A stretch of DNA of 64,000 nt from Streptomyces sp. HD (GTDB taxonomy: Bacteria; Actinomycetota; Actinomycetes; Streptomycetales; Streptomycetaceae): NCBI RefSeq assembly GCF_028369295.1, contig NZ_JAQMYP010000020.1, forward strand, positions 1 through 64,000, in the 5' to 3' direction. Position numbers and translations under genes: made by a program. Shown here in pieces: positions 31,373 through 40,337 of the stretch. The notes under the pieces were generated by a model. It was given only the letters and a program-made list of their open reading frames with translations. It did no database searches and had not been told where the DNA came from. How positions within the stretch are numbered: position 1 is the stretch's first letter; the number at the start of each line of letters is the position of its first letter.

Positions 31373-33721
31373 GTGACCAGCAGACCCTGGACGTTCAGAG
31401 CGGCGGCGACAACCGTCGCGCTCGCGACGGCGGCGGCGACGTTCTCGACCTTCGCGGTGGCTCAGGCCGACGAAGGCGCGGCGGCGGCATCGGTGGAGCG
31501 GCACGACCCGGCCGAGCACACTCAGGCCGACCATGACCTCGAAGGCCCCATGAGCAAGACTCAGGAGGCCCAGCGCGAAGAAGCCCTGAACCAGGTCATA
31601 TCCGGCAAGGCCAAGGTTAAGGAGCGCGACGGCTCGAAGGTCGTCCAGCTCAAGAGCAAGAAGGGCGACGGCAAGTACGTCGAGCTGGGCCGCGAGAAGA
31701 CCGACAAGATCTTCACGATCCTGGTCGAGTTCGGCGACAAGATCAGCGAGTTCGGCGGCACGCCCGGCCCGGCCCACAACCAGATAGCCGAGCCCGACCG
31801 CAAGCAGGACAACTCGACGGCCTGGCAGAAGGACTACAACCAGAAGCACTACCAGGACCTCTACTTCGGCACCGGCAAGAAGGCCGAGTCGATGAAGAAG
31901 TACTACGAGAAGCAGTCCTCGGGCCGCTACTCGGTCGAGGGCGAGGTGGCCGACTGGGTCAAGGTCCCCTACAACGAGGCCCGCTACGGCAACAACAAGT
32001 GCGGTCAGACCAACTGCTCCAGTGTCTGGAACGTCGTCAGCGACGGCCTGAACGCGTGGGTCGCCCAGCAGAAGGCGGCTGGGAAGTCCGACGCGGACAT
32101 CAAGGCGGACGTCGCGAAGTTCGACCAGTGGGACCGCTACGACTTCGACGGCGACGGCGACTTCAACGAGGCCGACGGCTACATCGACCACTTCCAGATC
32201 GTGCACGCCGGTGAGGACGAGTCCGCGGGCGGCGGTGCGCAGGGCGAGGACGCGATCTGGGCCCACCGCTGGTACGCGTTCGGCACCGACTCGGGTGCCA
32301 CCGGCCCCGCGGACAACAAGCTGGGCGGTGCGCAGATCGGCTCCACCGGCGTCTGGGTCGGCGACTACACCATCCAGCCGGAGAACGGCGGCCTGGGTGT
32401 CTTCGCCCACGAGTACGGCCACGACCTCGGCCTGCCGGACCACTACGACACCTCCGGCGGCGAGAACTCCACCGGCTTCTGGACCCTGATGTCCTCCGGC
32501 TCCTGGCTCGGCACCGGCAAGGACACCATCGGTGACCTGCCCGGCGACATGACCGCCTGGGACAAGCTGCAGCTGGGCTGGCTGAAGTACGACACGGCCA
32601 AGGCCGCCACGAGTTCGTGGCACAAGCTGGGCGTCGCCGAGTACAACACCAAGCACAAGCAGGCCCTCGTGGTCGAGCTGCCCAAGAAGAAGGTCACCAC
32701 CGAGATCGTGGCCCCGGCGCAGGGCGCGAACCAGTGGTGGAGCGGCAAGGGCGACAACCTCGCCAACACGCTGACCCGTTCCGTGGACCTCACGGGCAAG
32801 TCCGCCGCCTCGCTGACGCTGGACGGCTGGTACGACATCGAGGCCGAGTTCGACTTCCTCTACACCGAGGTCTCGACCGACGGCGGCGCCAACTGGACCG
32901 CCATCGACGGCACGGTCGACGGCACGGCCCTCCCGAAGGACGCCAGCGGCAAGCCGGCGCTCACCGGCACGGTGGACGCGTACAAGAAGCTCGTCTTCCC
33001 GCTGAACGCCTACGCCGGCAAGAAGATCGACCTGCGCTTCCGCTACCAGACGGACGGCGGTGTGGCCCAGAAGGGCTTCGCGGCCGACGAGATCACCGTG
33101 ACCGCCGACGGCACGCCGCTGTTCTCCGACAACGCCGAGAGCGCGGACGCGGCTTGGACGGCGAAGGGCTTCTCGCGCATCGGCGCGGCCATCACCGGTG
33201 ACTACGCGCAGTACTACATCGCCGAGAACCGTCAGTACGTGTCGTACGACAAGACCCTGAAGACGGGCCCGTACAACTTCGGCTTCTCGACGACCCGTCC
33301 GTCCTGGGTGGAGCACTACGCCTACCAGAACGGCCTGTTGATCTGGAAGTGGGACACCTCCCAGCAGGACAACAACACCAGCAAGCACCCCGGTGTCGGC
33401 CTGGTCCTGCCGATCGACTCCCACCCGGCCCCGCTGAAGTGGACCGACGGCACGCTGATGCGCAACCGCGTCCAGTCCTACGACGCGCCGTTCAGCCGCT
33501 TCCGTACGGACGGCATGACGCTGCACAACGCGGACGTCGCGGCCAAGATCCCGTCGCGTGCGGGGGTGCCGGTCTTCAACGACCGGACCAACACGTACTA
33601 CGACGCGGAGACCCCGACCGCGGGTGTCAAGATCACTGACACCAACACCAAGATCAAGATCGTCAAGGAGGCCAAGGACGGCTCGACGATCGAGGTCGAG
33701 GTCGGTCCGGCAGCGAAGTAA
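31373..33721 (+). CDS. Secreted M6-family metalloprotease (immune inhibitor A type)
   Basis: A 782-residue protein. GTG 31373 is chosen because GGGAGG (31361-31366) is then six bases upstream; the ATG at 31367 would touch that site. Signal peptide with cleavage near AVAQADE (about 32). Propeptide, then the zinc site H346-E-x-x-H350 in AHEYGHDLGLPDH. A calcium-like loop DFDGDGDFNEADGYID precedes it. C-terminal MAM/beta-sandwich regions bind substrate. It is an extracellular protease, corresponding in my recollection to SCO2920. It is strongly expressed-looking in codon choice (many AAG/GAC/TAC). Confidence 0.93.
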   Translation: MTSRPWTFRAAATTVALATAAATFSTFAVAQADEGAAAASVERHDPAEHTQADHDLEGPMSKTQEAQREEALNQVISGKAKVKERDGSKVVQLKSKKGDGKYVELGREKTDKIFTILVEFGDKISEFGGTPGPAHNQIAEPDRKQDNSTAWQKDYNQKHYQDLYFGTGKKAESMKKYYEKQSSGRYSVEGEVADWVKVPYNEARYGNNKCGQTNCSSVWNVVSDGLNAWVAQQKAAGKSDADIKADVAKFDQWDRYDFDGDGDFNEADGYIDHFQIVHAGEDESAGGGAQGEDAIWAHRWYAFGTDSGATGPADNKLGGAQIGSTGVWVGDYTIQPENGGLGVFAHEYGHDLGLPDHYDTSGGENSTGFWTLMSSGSWLGTGKDTIGDLPGDMTAWDKLQLGWLKYDTAKAATSSWHKLGVAEYNTKHKQALVVELPKKKVTTEIVAPAQGANQWWSGKGDNLANTLTRSVDLTGKSAASLTLDGWYDIEAEFDFLYTEVSTDGGANWTAIDGTVDGTALPKDASGKPALTGTVDAYKKLVFPLNAYAGKKIDLRFRYQTDGGVAQKGFAADEITVTADGTPLFSDNAESADAAWTAKGFSRIGAAITGDYAQYYIAENRQYVSYDKTLKTGPYNFGFSTTRPSWVEHYAYQNGLLIWKWDTSQQDNNTSKHPGVGLVLPIDSHPAPLKWTDGTLMRNRVQSYDAPFSRFRTDGMTLHNADVAAKIPSRAGVPVFNDRTNTYYDAETPTAGVKITDTNTKIKIVKEAKDGSTIEVEVGPAAK

Positions 33722-33749
33722 TTCGCGTTTTCCCAGGTCAGAGCATGAT

Positions 33750-33780
33750 CGGCGGTGACCCCCTGGCGGGGTTGCCGCCG
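33750..33780 (+). terminator. Hairpin after M6 protease
   Basis: CGGCGG-tg-ACCCC with GGGGT-tg-CCGCCG, loop of five, then CTCGTGTTT. It lies 29 bases after the stop. Confidence 0.55.
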
Positions 33781-33879
33781 CTCGTGTTTAGGTGCACCCT
33801 GTGCTTTCGTTATTGACACCGGTGCCGGCGGCGGCACCGGTACCGACCCTGACACCGACTCGCACGGGGGTGTGACCGC

Positions 33880-34224
33880 ATGGCCGCAGGAGGTTTCTGC
33901 AAGCTGCCGACCGGCAGCGTGGTGGTGGCGCTGAACCTGCCCAGACCCACCACCGACGGCACGGGCTGCGTCCGTGTCCTCGTCCACGCCCAGAACCGCG
34001 CCCGAGCCCTGACCAGGCTCCGCAACCTGGGCATGCGCGCCGTCTACCTGCGCGGCAACGCCGCCCCACCGACCCCCGACGAGATCACGGCGGTCCTCCA
34101 CCACCCCGACGGCCTGATATGGCGAACAGCACCTGACAACGGTGTCGTAGCGGGCCCGGACCTGATGCAGGAACTGTGGCACCCGATCAGGGCACTGCTG
34201 AGACGCCCAGCGGCAACGCCCTAA
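33880..34224 (+). CDS. Conserved hypothetical protein
   Basis: A 114-residue protein from ATG 33880. It is soluble, mixed alpha/beta, with LPTGSVVVALNLPRPTTDG, RVLVHAQNRARALTRLRNLGMRAVYLRGN and DGLIWRTAPD segments. No family recognised. It is probably real: codon use is normal, the start is well placed, and it is followed by an intergenic repeat copy. Confidence 0.65.
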   Translation: MAAGGFCKLPTGSVVVALNLPRPTTDGTGCVRVLVHAQNRARALTRLRNLGMRAVYLRGNAAPPTPDEITAVLHHPDGLIWRTAPDNGVVAGPDLMQELWHPIRALLRRPAATP

Positions 34225-34285
34225 AAGGGGCGCGGGGCTGGATCGATTTGCGGCTCCGCCGCGTGGGCGCGACCAGCCACGATGG
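34224..34285 (-). repeat. Streptomyces intergenic repeat, copy 2 (inverted)
   Basis: Reverse-oriented copy of 10157-10222: AAAGGGGCGCGGGGCTGGAT, then CGATTTGCGGCTCCGCCGCG, then TGGGCGCGACCAGCC. It starts at the stop codon of the preceding gene. Confidence 0.75.
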
Positions 34286-34333
34286 CGCCGCAGCCGCCGG
34301 ACAGCCAATCGCGGCACCCCGCGGAGCGCTCGG

Positions 34334-34924
34334 CTACGCCACAACCGGCTTCCCGGTCAGCTCGACCCCCGCCTCACGCATCTCCTCCAGGGCCCGCTCG
34401 GTCGTCTCCGTGGCCACCCCGGCGGTCAGATCCAGCAGCACCTGCGTACGGAACCCCTCCCGCACCCCGTCCAGCGCGGTGGCCCGCACGCAGTGGTCCG
34501 TGGCGATGCCGACCACGTCCACCTCGGAGACGGCCCTGGCCCGCAGCCAGTCCGCCAGCTTCACGCCGTTCTCGTCGGCCCCCTCGAACCCGCTGTACGC
34601 CGCCGCGTACGCCCCCTTGTCGAACACGGCGTCGATCGCGCCGGAGGCGACCGCCGGGGCGAAGTTCGGGTGGAAGCCGACGCCCTCCGTGCCCGCCACG
34701 CAGTGCGCCGGCCAGGAGTGGGCGAAGTCGGGGTTCGCGGAGAAATGGCCGCCAGGGGCGATGTGGTGGTCGCGGGTGGCGACGACGTGCTGGTAGCCGG
34801 ACCCGGCTGCCTGCCCGATCAGCTCGGTGACGGCGGCGGCCACATCGGCACCGCCGGCCACCGCGAGACTGCCTCCCTCGCAGAAGTCGTTCTGCACGTC
34901 TACGACGATCAAGGCGCGGCGCAT
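34334..34924 (-). CDS. pncA: Nicotinamidase / pyrazinamidase
   Basis: A 196-residue protein from ATG 34924 with GAAGGA upstream. Isochorismatase-like hydrolase: catalytic Asp9 (VVDVQNDF), Lys103 (DKGAYAAAYSGFEG) and Cys145 (ATDHCVRATALD); metal ligands Asp52/His54 (TRDHH), His60 and His74. It deaminates nicotinamide to nicotinate, feeding the NAPRTase encoded just upstream on the same strand. Confidence 0.93.
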   Translation of the reverse strand: MRRALIVVDVQNDFCEGGSLAVAGGADVAAAVTELIGQAAGSGYQHVVATRDHHIAPGGHFSANPDFAHSWPAHCVAGTEGVGFHPNFAPAVASGAIDAVFDKGAYAAAYSGFEGADENGVKLADWLRARAVSEVDVVGIATDHCVRATALDGVREGFRTQVLLDLTAGVATETTERALEEMREAGVELTGKPVVA

Positions 34925-35059
34925 GGTCGGTGTCCTTCGGTTATGGACGCTGAGGTCGGGACGGTGAAACGGTTCGGCCCGGCCATGAACTTCCGAGCCT
35001 AGAGACTTCGGCAACGGTGCGGGAGGGGGCATGGAGTGAGCACGCCGGGCGCACTCGCT

Positions 35060-36418
35060 TCACAACCCCGTCCGGCTCCCCGAGCGCCCGTTGACATACT
35101 CCGTCGGGATGACAGGTTCCCCGCGCGAGAGCTGGGTCGCCGACAGCGGCAGATCCGCGCGCGCCCGCGTGTGCCGGTCCCGTACGACGTCCAGCGACTC
35201 ACGGGCCAGCACGTCACCGCCCTGCACCAGCTCGACCAGCAGCTGCCGTTCGGCGAGTTCCGCCGGGACCGGCCCGGTGCCGATCACCTCGGCCTCGGCG
35301 GCGCCGTACTCGTCGAGGCGCCGCGCGGCCCACTTGCGGCCGCCGATGGAGGTCTTGCCACCGCTCGACTTCTTCGCCACCGGCACCAGCGGCGCCTTCG
35401 GGTCGGTCGACTCGGCGCGGGCGACCAGCTTGTAGACCATCGAGCAGGTCGGATGCCCGGACCCGGTGACCAGCTGGGTGCCGACGCCGTACGCGTCCAC
35501 CGGCGCCGCCGCCAGTGAGGCGATGGCGTACTCGTCCAGGTCGGAGGTCACGATGATCCTGGTGCCGGTGGCGCCCAGCTCGTCCAGCTGCTGGCGGACC
35601 CGGTGCGCGACCAGCAGCAGGTCGCCCGAGTCGATCCGGACGGCGCCCAGCTCGGGCCCGGCGATCTCCACGGCCGTGCGGACCGCCTCGGCGACGTCGT
35701 AGGTGTCCACCAGCAGCGTGGTGCCCCGGCCCATGGTGTCCACCTGGGCCTGGAAGGCGTCCCGCTCGCGGTCGTGCAGCAGGGTGAAGGCGTGGGCGCT
35801 GGTGCCGACGGTGGGGATGCCGTAGCGGAAGCCGGCGGCCAGATCCGAGGTGGAGGTGAAGCCGCCGACGAACGCGGCGCGGGAGGCGGCCACCGCGGCC
35901 AGCTCGTGGGTGCGCCGGGCGCCCATCTCGATGATCGGGCGCTCCCCGGCGGCCGACGACATCCGGGAGGCGGCCGCGGCGATCGCGGAGTCGTGGTTGA
36001 GGATGGAGAGGATCACCGTCTCCAGCAGCACGCACTCGGCGAAGGTGCCCTCGACCCGCATGATCGGCGAGCCCGGGAAGTAGACCTCGCCCTCGGGGTA
36101 GCCCCAGATGTCGCCGGAGAAGCGGTAGTCCGCGAGCCACTTCAGGGTCTCCTCGTCGACGATCTTCCGCTCGCGCAGGAAGCCGAGGACGTCCGCGTCG
36201 AAACGGAAGTTCTCGACGGCGTCCAGGACGCGTCCGGTGCCCGCCACGACGCCGTAGCGCCGCCCCTCGGGCAGCCGCCGGGTGAAGACCTCGAAGACAC
36301 TGCGCCGCTCCGCGGTACCGGCCTTCAGCGCGGCCTGCAGCATCGTCAACTCGTACTGGTCAGTGAAGAGTGCCGTAGAGGGAACGTCCACCGGCAGCCC
36401 AAGGTCCGCTGTGTTCAT
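35060..36418 (-). CDS. pncB: Nicotinate phosphoribosyltransferase
   Basis: A 452-residue protein from ATG 36418; an ATG seven codons upstream (36439) is possible. Family features: ALFTDQYELTMLQAAL at the N-terminus, GYPEGEVYFPGSPIMRVEG, ERPIIEMGARRTHELAAVAASRAAFVGGFTSTS-like segment with the substrate His, and VRIDSGDLLLVAHRVR plus VDAYGVGTQLVTG for the phosphoribosyl site. It makes nicotinate mononucleotide from nicotinate and PRPP, completing NAD salvage with the nicotinamidase. Confidence 0.94.
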   Translation of the reverse strand: MNTADLGLPVDVPSTALFTDQYELTMLQAALKAGTAERRSVFEVFTRRLPEGRRYGVVAGTGRVLDAVENFRFDADVLGFLRERKIVDEETLKWLADYRFSGDIWGYPEGEVYFPGSPIMRVEGTFAECVLLETVILSILNHDSAIAAAASRMSSAAGERPIIEMGARRTHELAAVAASRAAFVGGFTSTSDLAAGFRYGIPTVGTSAHAFTLLHDRERDAFQAQVDTMGRGTTLLVDTYDVAEAVRTAVEIAGPELGAVRIDSGDLLLVAHRVRQQLDELGATGTRIIVTSDLDEYAIASLAAAPVDAYGVGTQLVTGSGHPTCSMVYKLVARAESTDPKAPLVPVAKKSSGGKTSIGGRKWAARRLDEYGAAEAEVIGTGPVPAELAERQLLVELVQGGDVLARESLDVVRDRHTRARADLPLSATQLSRGEPVIPTEYVNGRSGSRTGL

Positions 36419-36509
36419 GACTACGGATCGTACCCCCATTTCGTCACTCTGACGATTTAGTCCGTGGGTTCGCCGGGGATTTGTGCGACCACCCCCCTCC
36501 GGTGGCAGC

Positions 36510-36827
36510 ATGGGCACTGTGACGTCACCCGCTCCCGTAGAGATCGAACGTACCGAAGCGGCGGAGGAGACCTTCGCCGTACCCGAGCCGGACGTCCCCT
36601 GGGTCACGATCGTCCACAACGACCCGGTCAACCTCATGAGCTACGTGACGTACGTCTTCCAGACGTACTTCGGCTATCCCAAGGACAAGGCCACCAAGCT
36701 CATGCTCGACGTCCATCACAAGGGCCGGGCGGTCGTCTCCAGCGGCAGTCGTGAGGAGATGGAGCGCGACGTGCAGGCCATGCACGGCTACGGCTTGTGG
36801 GCCACCCTTCAGCAGGACCGGAAATGA
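36510..36827 (+). CDS. clpS: ATP-dependent Clp protease adaptor ClpS
   Basis: A 105-residue protein from ATG 36510 (GTG 36519 is possible). Core WVTIVHNDPVNLMSYVTYVFQTYFGYPKDKA, MLDVHHKGRAVV and ERDVQAMHGYGLWATL are the N-degron pocket and ClpA/C-binding surfaces. It hands N-end-rule substrates to ClpC-ClpP. It is followed by DUF2017, its usual actinobacterial neighbour. The stop lies in a tandem duplication. Confidence 0.95.
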   Translation: MGTVTSPAPVEIERTEAAEETFAVPEPDVPWVTIVHNDPVNLMSYVTYVFQTYFGYPKDKATKLMLDVHHKGRAVVSSGSREEMERDVQAMHGYGLWATLQQDRK

Positions 36828-36868
36828 CCCGACCCGCCTCGCAGGACCGGAAGTAGCGAATCGCCTCC
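36811..36868. repeat. Tandem duplication spanning the clpS stop
   Basis: GCAGGACCGGAAATGACCC... (from 36812) is repeated as GCAGGACCGGAAGTAGCG... (from 36841), a period of about 29 bases. The second copy lies between clpS and the next start. Confidence 0.65.
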
Positions 36869-37477
36869 ATGCCAGGAACCTTCGAACCGCTCCCCGGCGG
36901 CGGCGCGGCCGTCGCCCTCGACGACGTCGAGATCTCCATCATCCGGTCGCTGGCCGTGCAGCTCCTGGAGCTCATCGGCCCCGGCCCCGCCGAGGACGCC
37001 CCCGACGACCCGCTCGCCGAGCTGTTCGCCGAGGGCCCGAGCGAACCGCCGGCCGACCCGGTGCTGCGGCGCCTCTTCCCGGACGCCTACGGCGACCCCG
37101 AGGGCACCCCGCAGGCCAAGGAGGCCGAGGAGCAGCGGGCGCACTCCGCGGAGTTCCGCCGGTACACCGAGAACGACCTGCGGGCCGGCAAGCGTGACAA
37201 CGCGCTCGCGGTGGTCCGCTCCCTGGACGAGCTCAGCAGCGCCTCCGCCGGGGAGGGCGGTGCGGTGCTCAAGCTCTCCGTCGAGGAGTCCCAGCGCTGG
37301 CTGGGCGCCCTCAACGATCTGCGCCTGGCCATCGGTTCCCGGCTGGACATCGCCGACGAGGACGACACCGACCTGCTCTACCGGCTCCCGGACGAGGATC
37401 CGCGCAAGCCGATGGTGATGGCGTATCTGTGGCTGGGCGGGCTCCAGGAGACGCTGGTCGCGACGATGCTGCCGTAG
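36869..37477 (+). CDS. DUF2017 protein
   Basis: A 202-residue protein, 41 bases after clpS. It is acidic, with LGALNDLRLAIGSRLDI and AYLWLGGLQETLVATMLP at the C-terminus, characteristic of DUF2017 proteins that follow clpS in actinobacteria. The middle (about 40-105) is a variable acidic region. Function is unknown; the conserved pairing suggests a part in ClpS/Clp-dependent turnover. Confidence 0.85.
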   Translation: MPGTFEPLPGGGAAVALDDVEISIIRSLAVQLLELIGPGPAEDAPDDPLAELFAEGPSEPPADPVLRRLFPDAYGDPEGTPQAKEAEEQRAHSAEFRRYTENDLRAGKRDNALAVVRSLDELSSASAGEGGAVLKLSVEESQRWLGALNDLRLAIGSRLDIADEDDTDLLYRLPDEDPRKPMVMAYLWLGGLQETLVATMLP

Positions 37478-37583
37478 GGCCCGGCCTTCCGTACGGTCGA
37501 CGGGCGTCCGCCACGTGCCCAAATGTGACGGTTTTGTGTTCGCTCAGCGGACGCTCAAATCCGGATAACGATCGTGTCACCGC

Positions 37584-37607
37584 CGCCGCCCACTCTGGGG
37601 GGCGGCG
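37584..37607 (+). terminator. Hairpin downstream of DUF2017 gene
   Basis: CGCCGCCC with GGGCGGCG, 8-base loop, then ATGGTTTTG, 107 bases after the stop. Confidence 0.5.
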
Positions 37608-37790
37608 ATGGTTTTGTCCGGTTCTTCCTGTGTGATGCGCCACATGCTCCATGGCCGATCACCGTTACCGCCGTGATAAATCTTCACGACGCCCGACGAG
37701 CACCACCCGAATGTTCGGCCGGGTGCGCCGTATGGCCGACGGATCGTCGGTCAGGCACGAGCGGACCCAGGGAAGCTCGGGCACGCCCCC

Positions 37791-37890
37791 GCGCCGCCCG
37801 GCACGCACTCTCGCCGCACCGGCCAAAGGCCCTAGTAGCTCCGCTACGAGGACCTTCGTCCGCACACCGAGAGCACGCACCGAACGACGC
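37791..37890. repeat. MITE-like element B (palindromic)
   Basis: The 29-bp core at 37794-37822 matches elements A and C. An imperfect hairpin of about 20 bp (37819-37862, tip GTAGC-TCC-GCTAC) follows, then CGAGAGCACGCACCGAACG, also found in element C. It lies in the 526-base gap before the permease gene; the rest of that gap shows no gene. Confidence 0.55.
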
Positions 37891-38003
37891 AGGAACGCAC
37901 CCGACCTTCCCCGAGCCCGCTCAGCTCCAGCAATCCGGGGGGATCGAGACCCGATCCGCGGCCGACGAAGGCCCGGGTCGGCATGGAGAAAGGCGCACTA
38001 CAC

Positions 38004-39440
38004 ATGACCTCTTCGAAGGTCACTGACGCGAAGGCCACCGACGCCCCCGAGGAGGGGTACGAGCGAGGTCTCGGCAGCCGTCAGGTTCAGATGATCGCGA
38101 TCGGCGGGGCCATCGGTGTCGGCCTCTTCCTTGGTGCCGGTGCGAACATCGCCAAGGCGGGCCCCAGCCTCATCCTGATGTACGCCCTGGCGGGCGCCAT
38201 CGTCTTCTTCATCATGCGGGCGCTCGGCGAGCTCCTGCTCTACCGGCCCGTCTCGGGCTCCTTCGCCGAGTACTCCCGGGAGTTCCTCGGCCCGTTCTTC
38301 GGCTACTTCACCGGCTGGACGTACTGGCTGATGTGGGTGGTCACCGGCATGGCCGAGCTCACGGCCGCCGCGATCTACGTCAACTACTGGTTCCCGGACG
38401 TCCCGCGCTGGACCACGGCCCTCGCCTTCCTGGTGATCCTCTTCGGGGTCAACCTGATCTCCGTGAAGGTCTTCGGCGAGCTTGAGTTCTGGTTCTCGAT
38501 GGTCAAGGTCACCGCCCTCATCGGCATGATCGTCATCGGCCTGGGCGTCATCACCTTCGGCTTCAGCAACGCCGGTGACACCGCCGCCGTCTCCAACCTC
38601 TGGGCCTTCGACGGCTTCTTCCCCAAGGGCGTCGGCTCGTCCCTGATGACCCTCCAGGGCGTCATGTTCGCCTACCTCGCGGTCGAGCTCGTCGGTGTCA
38701 CGGCCGGTGAGTCCGAGAACCCGGAGAAGACCCTCCCCAAGGCGATCAACACCCTGCCCTGGCGTATCGCGCTGTTCTACGTCGGCGCCCTCACCGTCAT
38801 CCTCTGCGTGGTGAAGTGGACCGAGTTCGCGGACGGGGTCAGCCCCTTCGTGAAGGCCTTCGCGGAGATCGGCATCCCGGCCGGCGCCGGCATCGTCAAC
38901 TTCGTCGTGCTGACCGCGGCCCTGTCCTCCTGCAACTCCGGCATGTACTCCACGGGCCGCATGCTGCGGAACCTGGCCGACAGCGGCGAGGCCCCGAGGG
39001 CCTTCAGCAAGCTGTCGTCCAGCAAGACGCCGGCCCTCGGCATCTTCGTCTCGGTGCTGTTCATGGGCATCGGTGTGGTCCTCAACTACGTCGTCCCGGA
39101 GAAGGCGTTCGGCTACGTCACCTCCATCGCCACCGCGGCCGGCATCTGGACCTGGCTGATGATCCTGATCAGCCACGTCCTCTACCGCCGCCAGGTCGTC
39201 GCGGGCCGCCTGCCCGCCTCGTCCTTCCCCGCGCCGGGCGGCTCGGTGTGCAGCTGGATCGCCATCGTGTTCCTGCTCTTCGTGACGGGCCTGATCGCGT
39301 ACGACGCCGACGCCCGCGTCTGTCTGTACGTCATGGCCGGCTGGTTCGCCGTCCTGGGCGCGGCCTGGCTGGTCCTCAAGGCCCGAAACCCGCAGATCAC
39401 CGACCGCGGCGGCGAGCCCGAGTTCGAGAAGGTCGGCTGA
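38004..39440 (+). CDS. Amino-acid permease (APC superfamily, AAT family)
   Basis: A 478-residue protein with 12 helices. ATG 38004 follows GGAGAAAGG by ten bases. QVQMIAIGGAIGVGLFLGAGANIAKAGPS is the first-helix signature; ALGELLLYRPVSGSFAEYSREF and GWTYWLMWVVTGMAELTAAAIY resemble AnsP/CycA permeases. It takes up a neutral amino acid (Asn, or D-Ala/Gly/D-Ser) with protons; I cannot separate these. An unusually long upstream region holds MITE-like element B. Confidence 0.9.
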   Translation: MTSSKVTDAKATDAPEEGYERGLGSRQVQMIAIGGAIGVGLFLGAGANIAKAGPSLILMYALAGAIVFFIMRALGELLLYRPVSGSFAEYSREFLGPFFGYFTGWTYWLMWVVTGMAELTAAAIYVNYWFPDVPRWTTALAFLVILFGVNLISVKVFGELEFWFSMVKVTALIGMIVIGLGVITFGFSNAGDTAAVSNLWAFDGFFPKGVGSSLMTLQGVMFAYLAVELVGVTAGESENPEKTLPKAINTLPWRIALFYVGALTVILCVVKWTEFADGVSPFVKAFAEIGIPAGAGIVNFVVLTAALSSCNSGMYSTGRMLRNLADSGEAPRAFSKLSSSKTPALGIFVSVLFMGIGVVLNYVVPEKAFGYVTSIATAAGIWTWLMILISHVLYRRQVVAGRLPASSFPAPGGSVCSWIAIVFLLFVTGLIAYDADARVCLYVMAGWFAVLGAAWLVLKARNPQITDRGGEPEFEKVG

Positions 39441-39595
39441 CACAGGGGCCGTGGACGCCCGCCGCAGGGAGCACTCGTGGCGCCCCTTGCGGCTGCCGCT
39501 CAGGCGTCCGCACCCAGGACGTACCGCGTCCGGCATATGGGCCGCTTCGTACCATCCCTCGGTACGGAGCGGCCCCTCTGCTTATCCTGACGAAC

Positions 39596-40018
39596 ATGCT
39601 GACCATCACCCAGGCCCTCGTCGACCAGATCGTCGCCCACGCGCGCAAGGACCACCCCGACGAGGCGTGCGGCGTCATCGCGGGCCCGGCCGGCTCGGAC
39701 CGCCCCGAGCGCTTCATCCCGATGCTGAACGCGGCCATGTCGCCCACGTTCTACGAGTTCGACTCCGGCGACCTGCTCAAGCTCTACCGCGAGATGGACG
39801 ACCGCGACGAGGAGCCGGTGGTCATCTACCACTCCCACACGGCCACCGAGGCCTACCCGTCCCGCACGGACATCTCCTACGCCAACGAGCCCGGCGCCCA
39901 CTACGTCCTGGTCTCCACCGCCGACACCGACGGCCTCGGCGACTTCCAGTTCCGCTCCTTCCGCATCGTCGACGGCGAGGTGACGGAGGAGGAGGTCAAG
40001 GTCGTCGAGGCGTACTGA
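39596..40018 (+). CDS. mec: JAMM/MPN metalloprotease Mec ([CysO]-cysteine peptidase)
   Basis: A 140-residue protein from ATG 39596. The JAMM zinc motif is complete: Glu23 (DEACGVIAG), His79-x-His81 (YHSHTATEAYPS), Ser89 and Asp92 (SRTD). In M. tuberculosis Mec+ releases cysteine from the CysO-cysteine adduct. The adjacent cysO and cysM complete that pathway. Here CysO also carries two residues after its Gly-Gly, so a JAMM protease would be needed for maturation too. Confidence 0.9.
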   Translation: MLTITQALVDQIVAHARKDHPDEACGVIAGPAGSDRPERFIPMLNAAMSPTFYEFDSGDLLKLYREMDDRDEEPVVIYHSHTATEAYPSRTDISYANEPGAHYVLVSTADTDGLGDFQFRSFRIVDGEVTEEEVKVVEAY

Positions 40019-40090
40019 GCCCGCCGACGGCCTGCCTGAACAGCGCGGTCTCACTCCCCGGCCGAAAAGCGTCCGCGATGTGGGATCACA

Positions 40091-40121
40091 TTCCAAAAGC
40101 CGGACCGGGAATCGATACGAT
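40091..40121 (+). promoter_or_regulatory. Probable promoter of leaderless cys leader transcript
   Basis: A -10 hexamer TACGAT (40116-40121) stands seven bases before the ATG at 40128, so the transcript would start at or next to that ATG. The -35 is weak (TTCCAA, 40091-40096, long spacing), suggesting an activator. Confidence 0.45.
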
Positions 40122-40127
40122 GACCCC

Positions 40128-40223
40128 ATGGTTTTCCACGACGTGAGCGAGAAGACGCCGGGCATGCTGCTCGTGGCGCGGCTGCACGTCGACCTGTGCA
40201 GGCTCGCCAGCGCCATCTGTTGA
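40128..40223 (+). CDS. Cysteine leader peptide (attenuator uORF)
   Basis: A 31-residue peptide ending LHVDLCRLASAIC then stop: Cys24 and a last-codon Cys31. The block RLHVDLCR...SAxC is the pattern of the putative leader peptides placed ahead of sulfur and cysteine genes in actinobacteria. Ribosome stalling at the terminal Cys codon when cysteine is short is the expected mechanism. It lies 114 bases upstream of cysO. A shorter start at ATG 40164 is possible. Confidence 0.75.
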   Translation: MVFHDVSEKTPGMLLVARLHVDLCRLASAIC

Positions 40224-40337
40224 CGCGACCTGCCGCCGTACGGCCGTGAGCCGCGGCGCCGCACCCACGCACCACCCCTGCTGTACTTGCGCTGCCGCGC
40301 GCCCCCGATCGACAACTCCCGACAGGAGCCCTGAGCC

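Noticed and set aside
31265..33526. 753-residue minus-strand reading opposite the M6 protease
   Set aside because: Antisense shadow (Val/Leu/Arg/Gly only) of a well-supported protease gene.
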